A stretch of 64,000 nt of DNA from Phycisphaerae bacterium (GTDB taxonomy: Bacteria > Planctomycetota > Phycisphaerae > UBA1845): NCBI GenBank assembly GCA_029260075.1, contig JAJDDY010000076.1, forward strand, positions 1-64,000. Direction: 5' to 3'. This document shows positions 44,340-53,583 of this stretch, piece by piece. Each line of letters starts with the position of its first letter. Within the stretch, counting starts at the first letter, position 1. A program made the translations under genes and the position numbers. The notes under the pieces are model-generated. The model saw only the letters and a list, made by a program, of their open reading frames with translations, did no database searches and was not told the origin of the DNA.

Positions 44340-47300
44340 ATGTTAAATAGTCTTGTAGAATTCGCGCTCAAGAATCGCCTACTGGTGTTGCTTCTATTCG
44401 TGCTTTGTGTTGGGCTCGGCGGTTGGACCCTCGTACACATCCCCGTGGACGCCTTTCCCGACACAACGCCCGTGCAGGTGCAAATCAACACTGTTGCGCC
44501 TGCACTGAACCCGGAGGAGATCGAGCAGCAGATTACGCTGCCCGTCGAGCTTTCCATCGGGGGATTGCCGGGGCTTTCAAGCGTTCGCTCAATATCGAAG
44601 TTCGGGCTTTCGCAAGTTGTCGCCATCTTTGACGACTCATCCAGTATAACGGACGCAAGGCAATATGTGTCTGAACGACTGGCCGGAGTGGAGCTTCCCG
44701 ACGGCATCAGCAGACCGGAACTTGGGCCGATCGCCACCGGGTTGGGTGAGATCTTTCATTACATCGTGCGATCAGAAGACCCGAATCGTTCGCTCGAAGA
44801 CCTACGTACGATTCACGATTGGGTCATCAAGCCGGAATTGAGGAAGGTCCCCGGTGTTGCCGAGGTAAACTCTTGGGGCGGCAAAGAAAAGCAGTTCCAT
44901 GTCATCGTCTCACCCGAATCGCTCCTGAAATACGACCTCACGCTTGACGACGTTTTTGAGACACTCGAAGAGAACAACCACAACGTCGGTGGCGGACAGA
45001 TTGTTTCGGGCGGTGAGTCGAGACTTGTTCATGGCATCGGACGTGTAACCAGTATCGAAGAAATCGAGAACATCGTCATTGCAGCGTACGACGGCACGCC
45101 GCTTTTTATTAGGGACATCGCCGAGGTAGCCATCGGACACGAGATACGCCGTGGCGCGGTAACCGCACAAGGTCGCGGCGAAGCCGTGCTCGGCCTCGGG
45201 TTCATGCTCATGGGAGAGAACAGCAAGGTCGTCACGGAGTTGCTCAAGGAGCGACTCGAAGGCGTCAAAAAATCTCTTCCGGGCGACGTCATCGTCGAAA
45301 TCGTCTACGACCGCACTGATCTGGTACGCGAGGTCATCAGCACCGTCAAGCACAATCTCACGGCCGGCGCCGTGCTTGTTATCATCGTGCTCTTCGTCTT
45401 ATTGGGAAACGTCCGTGCCGGTTTGGTCGTGGCGATTTCGATTCCCATTGCCATGCTGTTCGCCGTACTGGGAATGTACGAGTTCGGCATTGCCGCCAGC
45501 CTCTTGAGTCTCGGAGCCATCGACTTCGGCGTGATCGTGGATGGCTCCGTGGTGATGACGGAAGCGAACCTCAGGACCCTCGCCGAACGTCAGACTGAAC
45601 TTGGTCGTCCCCTGAAACGCGGCGAGCGTCTGCGTTGCATCATCGACTCCAGCAAGCAGGTCGTTCGACCGACCGTGTTTGGCCTCGGCATCATTATGGT
45701 GGTGTTCTTTCCCATCCTCATGCTTGAGGGCATCGAAGGAAAAATGTTTCGACCCATGGCGTGGACGTTCATTTTTGCCTTAGCGGGCGCGCTGATCGTC
45801 GCTGTCACGCTCTCACCGATCTTGGGCTACTATTTCCTGCCCCGCAAGGTTAGCGAGAACACCGGTCTCATTGGACGGGCGCTGGTGGCGGTTTACGGAT
45901 TGCTGCTCAAATGGGCCTTGCGGCTGCGAGTCGTAGTGCTGCCGGCTGTTGCCATTCTACTTGTGGCAACCGGTTTTTTGGCCCTCCGGCTGGGCGGCGA
46001 ATTCATTCCGCGTCTAAGCGAGGGTTCCACGGTGATCAACACGATACGTCTGGCCGGCGTCTCTATTGACGAATCGGTTGATTACAACTCGCGCATCGAG
46101 CGTCTTCTCCTGGAGAAGTTCCCGGACGAAATCCGCCATGTGTGGAGTCGCATCGGAACGGCCGAAGTTGCGACCGACCCGATGGGTATCGAACTCACCG
46201 ATATCTTCATCTCGCTGAAGCCGCGCGAAGCCTGGTCGCGTGCTACGACGCAAGCCGAGCTAAGCGAGCTCATGCAGCAGGAGGTTGCAGACCTGCCTGG
46301 CCTGAACATGGTGTTTACGCAGCCGATTGAGATGCGACTCAACGAGATGATTTCGGGCATACGCTCCGATCTGGGGATCAAGATCTATGGTGACGATTTC
46401 GACGAGCTCATTCGGCTGAGCAATCGTGTTCAGGAGATCCTCATCGACATCGACGGAGCGTCGGACATCGCTGTGGATCAGGTGACCGGCCAGCCAACGC
46501 TACGAATCAGCGTGGACCGGCAGAAAATCGCGCGGTTCGGGATACCCGCCCGTAGCGTCCTCGATTTCGTTGAGACCGTGGGTACGCGACGCGTGGGAGA
46601 GGTTTTTGAAGGGCAACGGAAGTTCCCACTCGTGGTGCGGCTTCCCGACGAATACCGCACGGACAGCGAGCTTCTCGCCGCTACCCTGGTTCCCACTGAG
46701 ATTGGGCCGCGCGTGCCACTCAGCGAGCTGGCCCAGATCGAGGATACCGAAGGGGCGTCCACGATCAATCGCGAATGGAGTCGCCGCCTGATTCGCGTGC
46801 AGTGCAACGTCGTTGGAAGAGATACGACGTCCTTTGTCACGGAGGCGAAAGCACGAATTGACAACGAGATGTCGCTTCCCGAAGGCTATGTGATCGACTG
46901 GGGCGGTCAGTTTGAGAATCTCGAACGGGCGAGGATACGCTTGAGCATTCTCGTGCCGCTCACGCTGATTCTCGTGTTCTTTCTTCTGTTCTTCAGTCTC
47001 AAGAGCCTTCGAGATGTGCTGCTCATCTACACGGGCATTCCTTTCGCAATGGTCGGGGCTGTGTTGGCCTTGCATTTTTCGGGACTCCCCTTCAGTGTAA
47101 GTGCTGCCGTGGGGTTCATCGTTCTCGGGGGCATCGCCGTTCTCAACGGCCAGATACTGGTTTCCGCAATTCGGCCGCTTCGAGAAGCTGGCGCGAGTCT
47201 TCATGGGGCGGTTACAACGGCGGCAAGGCAACGACTTCGCCCGGTGTTGGCCACCGCGGTCACTGATGCGGTGGGGTTCTTGCCCATGGCTATCTCGACC

Positions 47301-47441
47301 GGCGTCGGCGCCGAGGTGCAGCGCCCACTTGCAACGGTCGTGATTGGAGGAATTGTGACCTCGACACTACTAACGCTGTTCATTCTGCCGCTTCTATACG
47401 AACTGTTCGGCGGCAAGGAAGCGGAGACTCCTCGTGCGTGA
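44340..47441 (+). CDS. Heavy-metal RND efflux pump (CzcA/CusA family)
   Basis: A 1033-residue RND transporter, the usual length. N-terminal TM1 (NRLLVLLLFVLCVGLGGWTL) leads to the porter domain; TM4 carries AIDFGVIVDGSVVMTE, i.e. the DFGxxVDGxVxxxE proton-relay pattern of the heavy-metal efflux (HME) subfamily; other TM signatures are VVFFPILMLEGIEGKMFRP and VAVTLSPILGYYFLPRK. It should export divalent Co/Zn/Cd ions or Cu/Ag with the adaptor encoded upstream. No outer-membrane factor gene is present in the window. Confidence 0.93.
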   Translation: MLNSLVEFALKNRLLVLLLFVLCVGLGGWTLVHIPVDAFPDTTPVQVQINTVAPALNPEEIEQQITLPVELSIGGLPGLSSVRSISKFGLSQVVAIFDDSSSITDARQYVSERLAGVELPDGISRPELGPIATGLGEIFHYIVRSEDPNRSLEDLRTIHDWVIKPELRKVPGVAEVNSWGGKEKQFHVIVSPESLLKYDLTLDDVFETLEENNHNVGGGQIVSGGESRLVHGIGRVTSIEEIENIVIAAYDGTPLFIRDIAEVAIGHEIRRGAVTAQGRGEAVLGLGFMLMGENSKVVTELLKERLEGVKKSLPGDVIVEIVYDRTDLVREVISTVKHNLTAGAVLVIIVLFVLLGNVRAGLVVAISIPIAMLFAVLGMYEFGIAASLLSLGAIDFGVIVDGSVVMTEANLRTLAERQTELGRPLKRGERLRCIIDSSKQVVRPTVFGLGIIMVVFFPILMLEGIEGKMFRPMAWTFIFALAGALIVAVTLSPILGYYFLPRKVSENTGLIGRALVAVYGLLLKWALRLRVVVLPAVAILLVATGFLALRLGGEFIPRLSEGSTVINTIRLAGVSIDESVDYNSRIERLLLEKFPDEIRHVWSRIGTAEVATDPMGIELTDIFISLKPREAWSRATTQAELSELMQQEVADLPGLNMVFTQPIEMRLNEMISGIRSDLGIKIYGDDFDELIRLSNRVQEILIDIDGASDIAVDQVTGQPTLRISVDRQKIARFGIPARSVLDFVETVGTRRVGEVFEGQRKFPLVVRLPDEYRTDSELLAATLVPTEIGPRVPLSELAQIEDTEGASTINREWSRRLIRVQCNVVGRDTTSFVTEAKARIDNEMSLPEGYVIDWGGQFENLERARIRLSILVPLTLILVFFLLFFSLKSLRDVLLIYTGIPFAMVGAVLALHFSGLPFSVSAAVGFIVLGGIAVLNGQILVSAIRPLREAGASLHGAVTTAARQRLRPVLATAVTDAVGFLPMAISTGVGAEVQRPLATVVIGGIVTSTLLTLFILPLLYELFGGKEAETPRA

Positions 47442-47495
47442 CATGCCGGTAGCAGTAACTGCCTTCGCAGCACGCTCCAATTGGGGATCAAAGCC

Positions 47496-49652
47496 GTGAA
47501 ACGAGACCACAATTCATCGAAGACAATCACTCTCCGCATCGCCGGTATGGACTGTCCTGACGAGATCAAAGAGCTTACATGTGCCTTCAACGCGCAGGGC
47601 GGCATCCTCGACCTTTCGTTCAATCTGATGCGAGGCACGATAACGGTCAGCTTCGACCCGTCGGCCACTGATTCCGAGCAAATCATCTCGATCGTGCGGG
47701 CCACCGGCATGAGAGCGACCCTGTTTTCTGATCGTGCCGCATCGCCCAACGACCGAGATGGCGGCGAACGTAAAGCGCTCAGCTTGACCGTCATGGCGGG
47801 ACTTGGCACTGCTGTCGGGCTTGCGCTGGGATGGCTGCCCGTTATTGCGTTCCATAACACGCCTTGGCCATCAGCCATCGCATACTCAATCGCGATCGCC
47901 GCCGCCTGGTGGCACATCGCCCCGAAGGCGTGGCGCGCCGCTAGGCGTCTTCGACTGGATATGAATGTGCTCATGACCATCGCCGTCGTGGGAGCGATTG
48001 GTCTTGGCGAATGGTTCGAGGCTTCGACCGTGGCGTTTCTCTTCATGCTTTCCAACTGGCTGGAAAGTTGGAGCGTCAGCCGCGCCCGCAGAGCCATCCA
48101 GTCATTGATGGAACTGGCTCCGCCTATCGCGCGTGTCCAACACGGCGATGGGACAGAGGCTGAAATCGACACCGGCGCAGTCCAGGTCGGAAATCGGGTC
48201 GTCGTCAAGCCCGGCGAGAAGTTCCCGCTCGATGGACGAGTCATCGAGGGAAGTACATCCGCCAACCAGGCGCCGATCACGGGTGAATCGATCCCGGTTG
48301 ACAAAACGGTCGGCGACGAGGTGTTTGCCGGTACGATCAATCAGGAGGGAGCCGTCGTCGTTGAGGTGACAAAGCCGGTCGGGAATACGGTGTTGGCCGG
48401 TGTGATTCGTTTAGTAGAGGAGGCTCAGGCCCGGAGTTCGCCGTCGGAACGGTTCGTCGATAGGTTTGCGCTTTACTATACGCCGGCCGTGATCGTGGTG
48501 GCGGTCCTTGTCTTCGTCCTTCCTCCGCTCGCCGCGGGAGGTGGCTGGGGCACGTGGCTGTACCGGTCGCTCGTCTTGCTCGTCATCGCGTGCCCGTGCG
48601 CGCTGGTCATTTCAACTCCGGTCACGATAGTCAGCGGACTGACGGCTGCCGCGCGCAATGGCGTACTTATCAAAGGCGGCGAATATCTGGAAGCGGTCGG
48701 GAAGGCCGATGTCATCGCCTTTGACAAGACCGGAACGCTGACCCTCGGACGCCCGATCGTCGAGAAGGTCATCCCGATCAACAACACCACTGTTTCCCGT
48801 TTGCTTGAACTTGCATCCGCCGTTGAGCAACGCAGCGAACATTGGATCGCCCAAGCGATCGTCGCGCACGCACGGAAAGAGGGCATCGTTGCTCCGCCCT
48901 GCGACAACTACATCGCAATCGCCGGAAAAGGGGCGAAGGCGCAGGTCGATGGCAAGACTTACCTGATCGGCAACCATCGGTTGCTCGAAGAGGAAGGCAT
49001 CTGCACGGAGGAAGTTCACGGGACTATGCTGGAGCATGAGGACTGTCACCACACCGTGGTCGCGTTGAGTTCTGAGGACGGCCCGCTGGGCGTGTTTCTT
49101 CTGGCGGATTCCGCTCGAGGAGAGGCACGCTTGAGTGTCGAGGAGTTGCGCGCGTGCGGTGTCTCGTCGATCGTGATGCTTACCGGCGACAACGAAGGAA
49201 CGGCCCGAGCCGTCGCGCAGGAGTGCGGCGTTACCGAATACCGAGCCGAATTGCTCCCCGCCGACAAGGTCCAAGCGATCGAGGACTACAAGGCACGAGG
49301 GCAGCGCGTAGTCATGGTGGGAGACGGGATCAATGATGCACCGGCATTGGCGGTCGCAACCGTCGGAATCGCCATGGGCGGCGGCGGTACGGACGCTTCG
49401 TTAGAGACGGCCGACATCGGCTTGATGACAGACGACCTGCGAAAGCTGCCCTGGCTGATTCGGCACAGTCGCCGGACGCAAGGGATCATCGCGCAGAACA
49501 TCGCCTTGTCCCTTTCGGTCAAGGTCCTCTTCGCTGCTCTGGCAGTTTTCGGATTGGCTAATCTCTGGATGGCGATCGCGGCGGATACAGGCGCGTCGCT
49601 GGTGGTGACATTCAACGGCTTACGACTGCTTCGCACGAAACCGAGCGGGTGA
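47496..49652 (+). CDS. P1B-type heavy-metal ATPase (Zn/Cd/Pb type)
   Basis: A 718-residue P-type ATPase. An N-terminal HMA-like domain has GMDCPDEI instead of CxxC. Then TM helices, ITGESIPVDKTV, the CPC metal site (VIACPCALVIS), the phosphorylation site DKTGTLTLG and the hinge GDGINDAPAL. In the nucleotide-binding domain the normally invariant HP dipeptide (SEHP) reads SEHWIAQAI, an unusual change. Eight TM segments are expected. GTG at 47496 is preferred over a TTG at 47481. The pattern fits ZntA-like export of Zn, Cd or Pb. Confidence 0.92.
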   Translation: MKRDHNSSKTITLRIAGMDCPDEIKELTCAFNAQGGILDLSFNLMRGTITVSFDPSATDSEQIISIVRATGMRATLFSDRAASPNDRDGGERKALSLTVMAGLGTAVGLALGWLPVIAFHNTPWPSAIAYSIAIAAAWWHIAPKAWRAARRLRLDMNVLMTIAVVGAIGLGEWFEASTVAFLFMLSNWLESWSVSRARRAIQSLMELAPPIARVQHGDGTEAEIDTGAVQVGNRVVVKPGEKFPLDGRVIEGSTSANQAPITGESIPVDKTVGDEVFAGTINQEGAVVVEVTKPVGNTVLAGVIRLVEEAQARSSPSERFVDRFALYYTPAVIVVAVLVFVLPPLAAGGGWGTWLYRSLVLLVIACPCALVISTPVTIVSGLTAAARNGVLIKGGEYLEAVGKADVIAFDKTGTLTLGRPIVEKVIPINNTTVSRLLELASAVEQRSEHWIAQAIVAHARKEGIVAPPCDNYIAIAGKGAKAQVDGKTYLIGNHRLLEEEGICTEEVHGTMLEHEDCHHTVVALSSEDGPLGVFLLADSARGEARLSVEELRACGVSSIVMLTGDNEGTARAVAQECGVTEYRAELLPADKVQAIEDYKARGQRVVMVGDGINDAPALAVATVGIAMGGGGTDASLETADIGLMTDDLRKLPWLIRHSRRTQGIIAQNIALSLSVKVLFAALAVFGLANLWMAIAADTGASLVVTFNGLRLLRTKPSG

Positions 49653-49673
49653 TACCAGACTTGACGACCCCAC

Positions 49674-50066
49674 GTGATTAGCGCCGCGATAGACTCGTCA
49701 CTACGATCAAGAATGCCACGGAGGCCAAGCTTGGCATCGACGCGGATGAATCACTTGAGGATCCCAAACAGAGAGGTTCCGGCAAGCGGCTCCCGAATCA
49801 GATTCGCGAGTCATGCAGTGGGTCGGGTCGTCATCGGCACCAACCTGGCTCTGGTGTTCTTCGCCTTGCTCGCCGGCTTCGCCGGAAAGCTCGCGACGGG
49901 AAAGGTCCCTTTCGTCCCAGCCGCGATACTCGTGGCCGGGGCGTTGCCGGGCGCTCAGTTGGGAAGCGCGCTCAGCAACTGCACACGGCCAGCTTGGCTG
50001 CGATTCCAGGCGGCGATCGTGGTTGTTCTGGCGGCACTCAGGATCGGAGCCGACGCTATCAAATAG
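49674..50066 (+). pseudogene. C-terminal remnant of a TauE/SafE-type permease
   Basis: From about 49818 the reading frame gives the final 80 residues of the TauE/SafE family (VIGTNLALVFFALLAGFAGK, KVPFVPAAILVAGALPGAQL, SALSNCTRPAWLRFQAAIVV). The normal N-terminal helices and the GGG-type motif are missing; the upstream 140 bp give an unrelated polar sequence. The gene is therefore probably truncated. It sits between the P-type ATPase and the haem lipoprotein. Confidence 0.65.
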
Positions 50067-50250
50067 GTGGTCAGCGGCCGACTACGCAGGCGCTCGGGCT
50101 CAGGATCAGACTGGCACGGGAAATGCGAGACGGATGTGTCGGATGAAACTCGGATCGGGCCGGGCCGGATGCCGGCGTGGCGCTCTGTTCGCCACGCCAG
50201 TGCTCTCGGACTATAAGGACTCGGATAAGATTTACGGAAAGGAAATTGCG

Positions 50251-51354
50251 ATGAAAGGTCTTTATGGTGGTGTGGCATTCGGCGTGGGACTGGCCCTTGC
50301 GACGGTCAGCTCCGGATGCGGGTTTGGCTTCGTGCCGGGCGGGATGCATGGCACGAACGGCGACGGCGGCGAGCCGACGGGCCTCACGGCACAAGTTGCG
50401 GAGAAGGCGCTAACGATCGGTGAGCAGATCGGTGGCGAGGACGGCTTCGGCGGCGTTGCTGCGGACGGATATCTTTCGCACATGGAGGATCACATGGGTT
50501 TCCATGCGATGGACGACCTGGCCGACCCCGACAGGCACATGACGATCGTACTCCTGAACGGATCGGACGAGGATTCGACCTTTGACGTTGTCTACATCGC
50601 CAGCCACATGGGCATCGACGAGCAAGTGCTGCAAGTGGACGTTCCGGCGAGCGACGAGTTGACGGTCGAGCTGCCTTGCGCCGAGATCATCGGGCTTGGA
50701 AGCCTCACGCTCGTTGGTGAGACCGCTGTACACCTGGGTGATGGCACTGAGTTCGAAAACGCGATGTGCGTTCCCGCGTTCCTCGGGTCGGACTACCTCT
50801 GTGATAGCGCATATCACGGGTTCTTGATGGCGGATGTCGACGACCTCGACGGCGATGGCGATACGGCTGAACTCATCGTCACCACGGAGGCCTTCGGATT
50901 CCACACCGGCCCCGCCGGAACCGGTGGACACGGGCACATGGGGGCGGCTGCACCATCTTTGTCCGAGGAAGCGACGAACGGAGAACGTATCTTCAAGACC
51001 GGTTACAACATTGACGGTGAACGAATCGCATTCGATGCTGGGGCACCATGGCTCCACATGCTTGGAGGCGGCTGCGCGGCCTGCCACGGAGCCGACGGCA
51101 CCGGGGGGCGATGGGCCATGATGTCGCTTCAGACCGCCCCAGACATACGCTACTCCCGCCTTACCGAGGATGAACATGCGGCGGATGAAGGCCACCCACC
51201 ATACGACGATGAACTCATCGGCCGGGCTGTTCGCGAAGGTTTGAATCCAGATGGAGAAACACTGAGTTGGCCCATGCCCCGGTGGGATCTTTCGAACCGA
51301 GACATGGCGGACCTGATCGATTACCTAAGAACGCTCGACGGCGAGAGTCCGTAG
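50251..51354 (+). CDS. Haem c lipoprotein with C-terminal cytochrome domain
   Basis: A 367-residue secreted protein. Lipoprotein signal with TVSSGC near residue 21, followed by a Gly/Thr/Asn linker. The central 200 residues form beta-rich repeats ending in HTGPAGTGGHGHMGAA. The C-terminal 90 residues are a class I cytochrome c with the haem motif CAACH (GGGCAACHGADGTGGR) and a distal WPMPRWDLSNRDMADL. It should shuttle electrons at the outer face of the cytoplasmic or outer membrane. ATG follows AAAGGAAATTGCG. Next to the arsM-like unit, suggesting a link to metalloid redox chemistry. Confidence 0.8.
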   Translation: MKGLYGGVAFGVGLALATVSSGCGFGFVPGGMHGTNGDGGEPTGLTAQVAEKALTIGEQIGGEDGFGGVAADGYLSHMEDHMGFHAMDDLADPDRHMTIVLLNGSDEDSTFDVVYIASHMGIDEQVLQVDVPASDELTVELPCAEIIGLGSLTLVGETAVHLGDGTEFENAMCVPAFLGSDYLCDSAYHGFLMADVDDLDGDGDTAELIVTTEAFGFHTGPAGTGGHGHMGAAAPSLSEEATNGERIFKTGYNIDGERIAFDAGAPWLHMLGGGCAACHGADGTGGRWAMMSLQTAPDIRYSRLTEDEHAADEGHPPYDDELIGRAVREGLNPDGETLSWPMPRWDLSNRDMADLIDYLRTLDGESP

Positions 51355-51409
51355 GAACGAAGTGACCCGGGACAGGATCGCAACCGGTATCCCTGGTGCA
51401 GGATGATGC

Positions 51410-51577
51410 ATGCGGCCGCCCGCCCAAGAGGGCAACAAGTTTCACATGGCCGTGTTCGTCTCGTTCGTACTCGGCGTGGCACTCTATGTCGGACTGCTTG
51501 ACGGACTTGTGGCCAACACGCTCGCCCGCGTGTCCTTTTCTCAATCCGTCACAATCCTTGACCTGTTTGGAAGATGA
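51410..51577 (+). CDS. Small single-TM protein coupled to the arsM-like gene
   Basis: A 55-residue protein with one hydrophobic helix (MAVFVSFVLGVALYVGLLDG, residues 13-32) and a short polar C-terminus. Its TGA stop overlaps an ATG (ATGA at 51574) 21 bp before the proposed start of the arsM-like gene, and the overlap suggests translational coupling. No family recognised. Not large enough to exclude chance. Confidence 0.45.
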   Translation: MRPPAQEGNKFHMAVFVSFVLGVALYVGLLDGLVANTLARVSFSQSVTILDLFGR

Positions 51578-51594
51578 CCGGAGGGGCTATACGC

Positions 51595-52326
51595 ATGGAT
51601 GCCGAGACAATCTACGACCAAGTGCGGCAACGTTTCTCTTCCGTCGCCACCGATCCGGCTTCCGAAAGACGCTTCGAGATCGGCTGGACCAGCGCGCTGA
51701 AGCTGGGCTACGATGCGGCGACACTGACCAACTTACCAGTCGGCGCCGTGGAATCCTTCGCCGGCGTCGGCAACCCGCTCGCACTGGATCCGCTCGCGAA
51801 CGGCATGACGGTTCTCGACCTGGGGTGCGGGGCGGGGATGGACACGATCATCAGCGCGCGGATGGTCGGACCGAGCGGCAGGGTGATCGGCATTGATATG
51901 ACCGACGAGATGGTCAACCAAGCTCAGCAGGCTTGCGCCGAAAGCGGACTTGCCAATGTCGAGATCAAGACTGGCATGGCTCACGCGCTCGATGTGGATG
52001 ACGAATCCGTCGATGTCGTCGTCTCCAACGGCGTCATCAATCTCTGCCCTAACAAAGAGAAGGTACTCGCCGAGCTACATCGCGTACTCAAGCCCGGCGG
52101 GCGGTTGCAGGTGGCCGACATGTCGCTCGTAGATGGCGTGAACCCCGAGTTGCTGGAGCGGGTCGGCGAATGGTCCGACTGAGTGTGCGGCGCGATTCCA
52201 GGAAGGTCTTTCCTGGCCAAGTTGAGAGACGCTGGATTCATCGACGCCCGAATCGTGGGGACAACCGGCTACCACACATCCCAGTTCACGGAAGGCATGT
52301 TATTCTTCGCGCGGAAGAGTCTATGA
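51595..52326 (+). CDS. ArsM-like SAM methyltransferase, probable selenoprotein (UGA = Sec196)
   Basis: A class I SAM methyltransferase of the arsenite methyltransferase family: GAVESFAGVGNPLAL, motif I VLDLGCGAGMDTII, VIGIDMTDEMVNQA, VSNGVINLCPNKEKVLAELH and VLKPGGRLQVADM. After the segment RVGEWSD an in-frame TGA (52180-52182) occurs at the position of the conserved Cys in W-x-x-C-V-A-G-A; the frame continues VCGAIPGRSFLAKLRDAGF and FTEGMLFFARKSL and stops at 52324-52326. A SECIS-like hairpin follows the TGA. The other arsenite-binding Cys of ArsM (NCVINL) is Gly here (NGVINL). ATG at 51595 has GGAGG upstream; with Sec the protein has 243 residues. Confidence 0.85.
52180..52182 (+). other. 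In-frame UGA, candidate selenocysteine codon
   Basis: Follows GAATGGTCCGAC (EWSD) and precedes GTGTGCGGCGCG (VCGA). Coincides with the Cys of the conserved C-V-A-G-A block of ArsM-like proteins. Reading it as stop would remove the last 47 codons, which otherwise keep family sequence. Confidence 0.82.
52198..52216 (+). promoter_or_regulatory. Bacterial SECIS-like hairpin
   Basis: CCAGGAA (52198-52204) and TTCCTGG (52210-52216) pair perfectly around a GGTCT loop. The loop begins 23 nt after the UGA, within the 16-37 nt window of bacterial SECIS models, and has G in its first two positions. The GGUC(U) loop matches that of known bacterial SECIS elements as I remember them (for example E. coli fdhF). 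Confidence 0.82.
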
Positions 52327-52425
52327 CGCTGTTGGCGTGCGACTGTAGGCGAGGCGGTCAGCGACGGAGGCTAATAGAGACGGATGCTTCAGGCAATCTG
52401 GGATACGCGAGGCCACCCGAACAGT

Positions 52426-53583
52426 TTACGGTACGGTAGCGGCCACCTCTTCCGATGGCTTGCGCTCGCTGCCTTTTCGCGTTAGTGCCCCAACGCCGTT
52501 GATGACGGCGCAGGTCGGGCATGAGCAGACGCCGGAACGGAAGTTGTTCACAATGGCCTCGGTGGGGCAATTCTCGATACACGCCCCGCAAGCCTGGCAA
52601 GCGTCGAGGTTCACGACTGCGTACTTCTTCGCCGCGCTATCATACGCGAACAAATCGGCCGGGCAAACGATATCGCACAGATGACAGCCGATGCACTTCT
52701 CGGGGAGGATTTCAACGTGCGTATTCTTCACGCCGAGAATGAGTTCTGTTGCGTCTTGTCGCCAGAGCGGCGACCAGCTCGGCATATCATAACCGACGAA
52801 CGCGGAGATAACCATAATCCACCCCGTCCACCCAATCAGATGCCATGGATCGGGCGGGCCAGTCACTTCGGTAAACACCACGAAGACGGCAGCGCCCAGA
52901 ATGCCGAGCGACAGACCCTTTTGCACGCCGGGTTTCCCCGGCAACCAGAACGCCAGGACGCTGCAAAGCACGGAAAAGACGAACAGCAGGGCCAGCGTTC
53001 CCCACAACAGACCGGGGAGCCACACCGAAGCGAGCAGAAGAGGCAATATGAGGAGAAGAGCCACGTTGAAACCGAGATTGGTCCCCATCACGAACCGGTC
53101 TTTGAGATTGAACTTCAAATGCCTGTGTTCGCGCTCGGTTCTCGACTTTCCGTTGCGCAGATACGCGGATAGGTCTTTGACATGCGCCGGTCCGAAGCGC
53201 GGCTTCCATTCGGTACGCTCCTTCAGTGACCAGATGTTCACACCACTAGCCGAAAGCTGCGGGAGAATCAGCCGTCGGTGGTCTACGAGGTTTTCGATGC
53301 CGCTTGTTTTGAGAATCGAGACGACCGTATCCGCCGTGAAATCGCCCGCACCGCCAGCACACCATACGTTGACGCCTTTCGTCGGAGCGACGAGGAGCCA
53401 TGCATCGATACCGTCGCGTTCAAGCGTCTCCATCACTGTTCGGACAGTAAGCTCGAAGTTCGCCGTCACGAGCACCGGTGATGAGCGGCCAGGATTTCCA
53501 ACGCGGCGAAGGCCGGGCTTAGTCGGGAATGGAAAGAGCCGGCCGAAGAGGAACCAGATATCTTTGAGCAGGTTCCACATCAT
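52426..53583 (-). CDS. HgcAB-like corrinoid-binding/ferredoxin fusion protein
   Basis: A 385-residue protein joining HgcA-like and HgcB-like parts. Residues 72-81 are NVWCAGGAGD, close to the HgcA cap-helix motif N(V/I)WCA(A/G)GK but with Ala in place of Lys; Cys75 would be the lower cobalt ligand. The corrinoid domain includes VDHRRLILPQLSASGV. About four TM helices follow (residues 160-260). The C-terminal 90 residues hold two 4Fe-4S motifs (CIGCHLCDIVCP; CQACGACIENCP) and end with VCSCPTC. Methyl transfer to a metal(loid) is plausible; mercury methylation is not proven. Last gene of a five-gene operon. Confidence 0.82.
   Translation of the reverse strand: MMWNLLKDIWFLFGRLFPFPTKPGLRRVGNPGRSSPVLVTANFELTVRTVMETLERDGIDAWLLVAPTKGVNVWCAGGAGDFTADTVVSILKTSGIENLVDHRRLILPQLSASGVNIWSLKERTEWKPRFGPAHVKDLSAYLRNGKSRTEREHRHLKFNLKDRFVMGTNLGFNVALLLILPLLLASVWLPGLLWGTLALLFVFSVLCSVLAFWLPGKPGVQKGLSLGILGAAVFVVFTEVTGPPDPWHLIGWTGWIMVISAFVGYDMPSWSPLWRQDATELILGVKNTHVEILPEKCIGCHLCDIVCPADLFAYDSAAKKYAVVNLDACQACGACIENCPTEAIVNNFRSGVCSCPTCAVINGVGALTRKGSERKPSEEVAATVP

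Noticed and set aside
52180-52182. TGA as a simple nonsense mutation or sequencing error in the arsM-like gene
   Set aside because: The position coincides with a conserved Cys and a SECIS-like hairpin follows at the right distance, which a random mutation would not explain.
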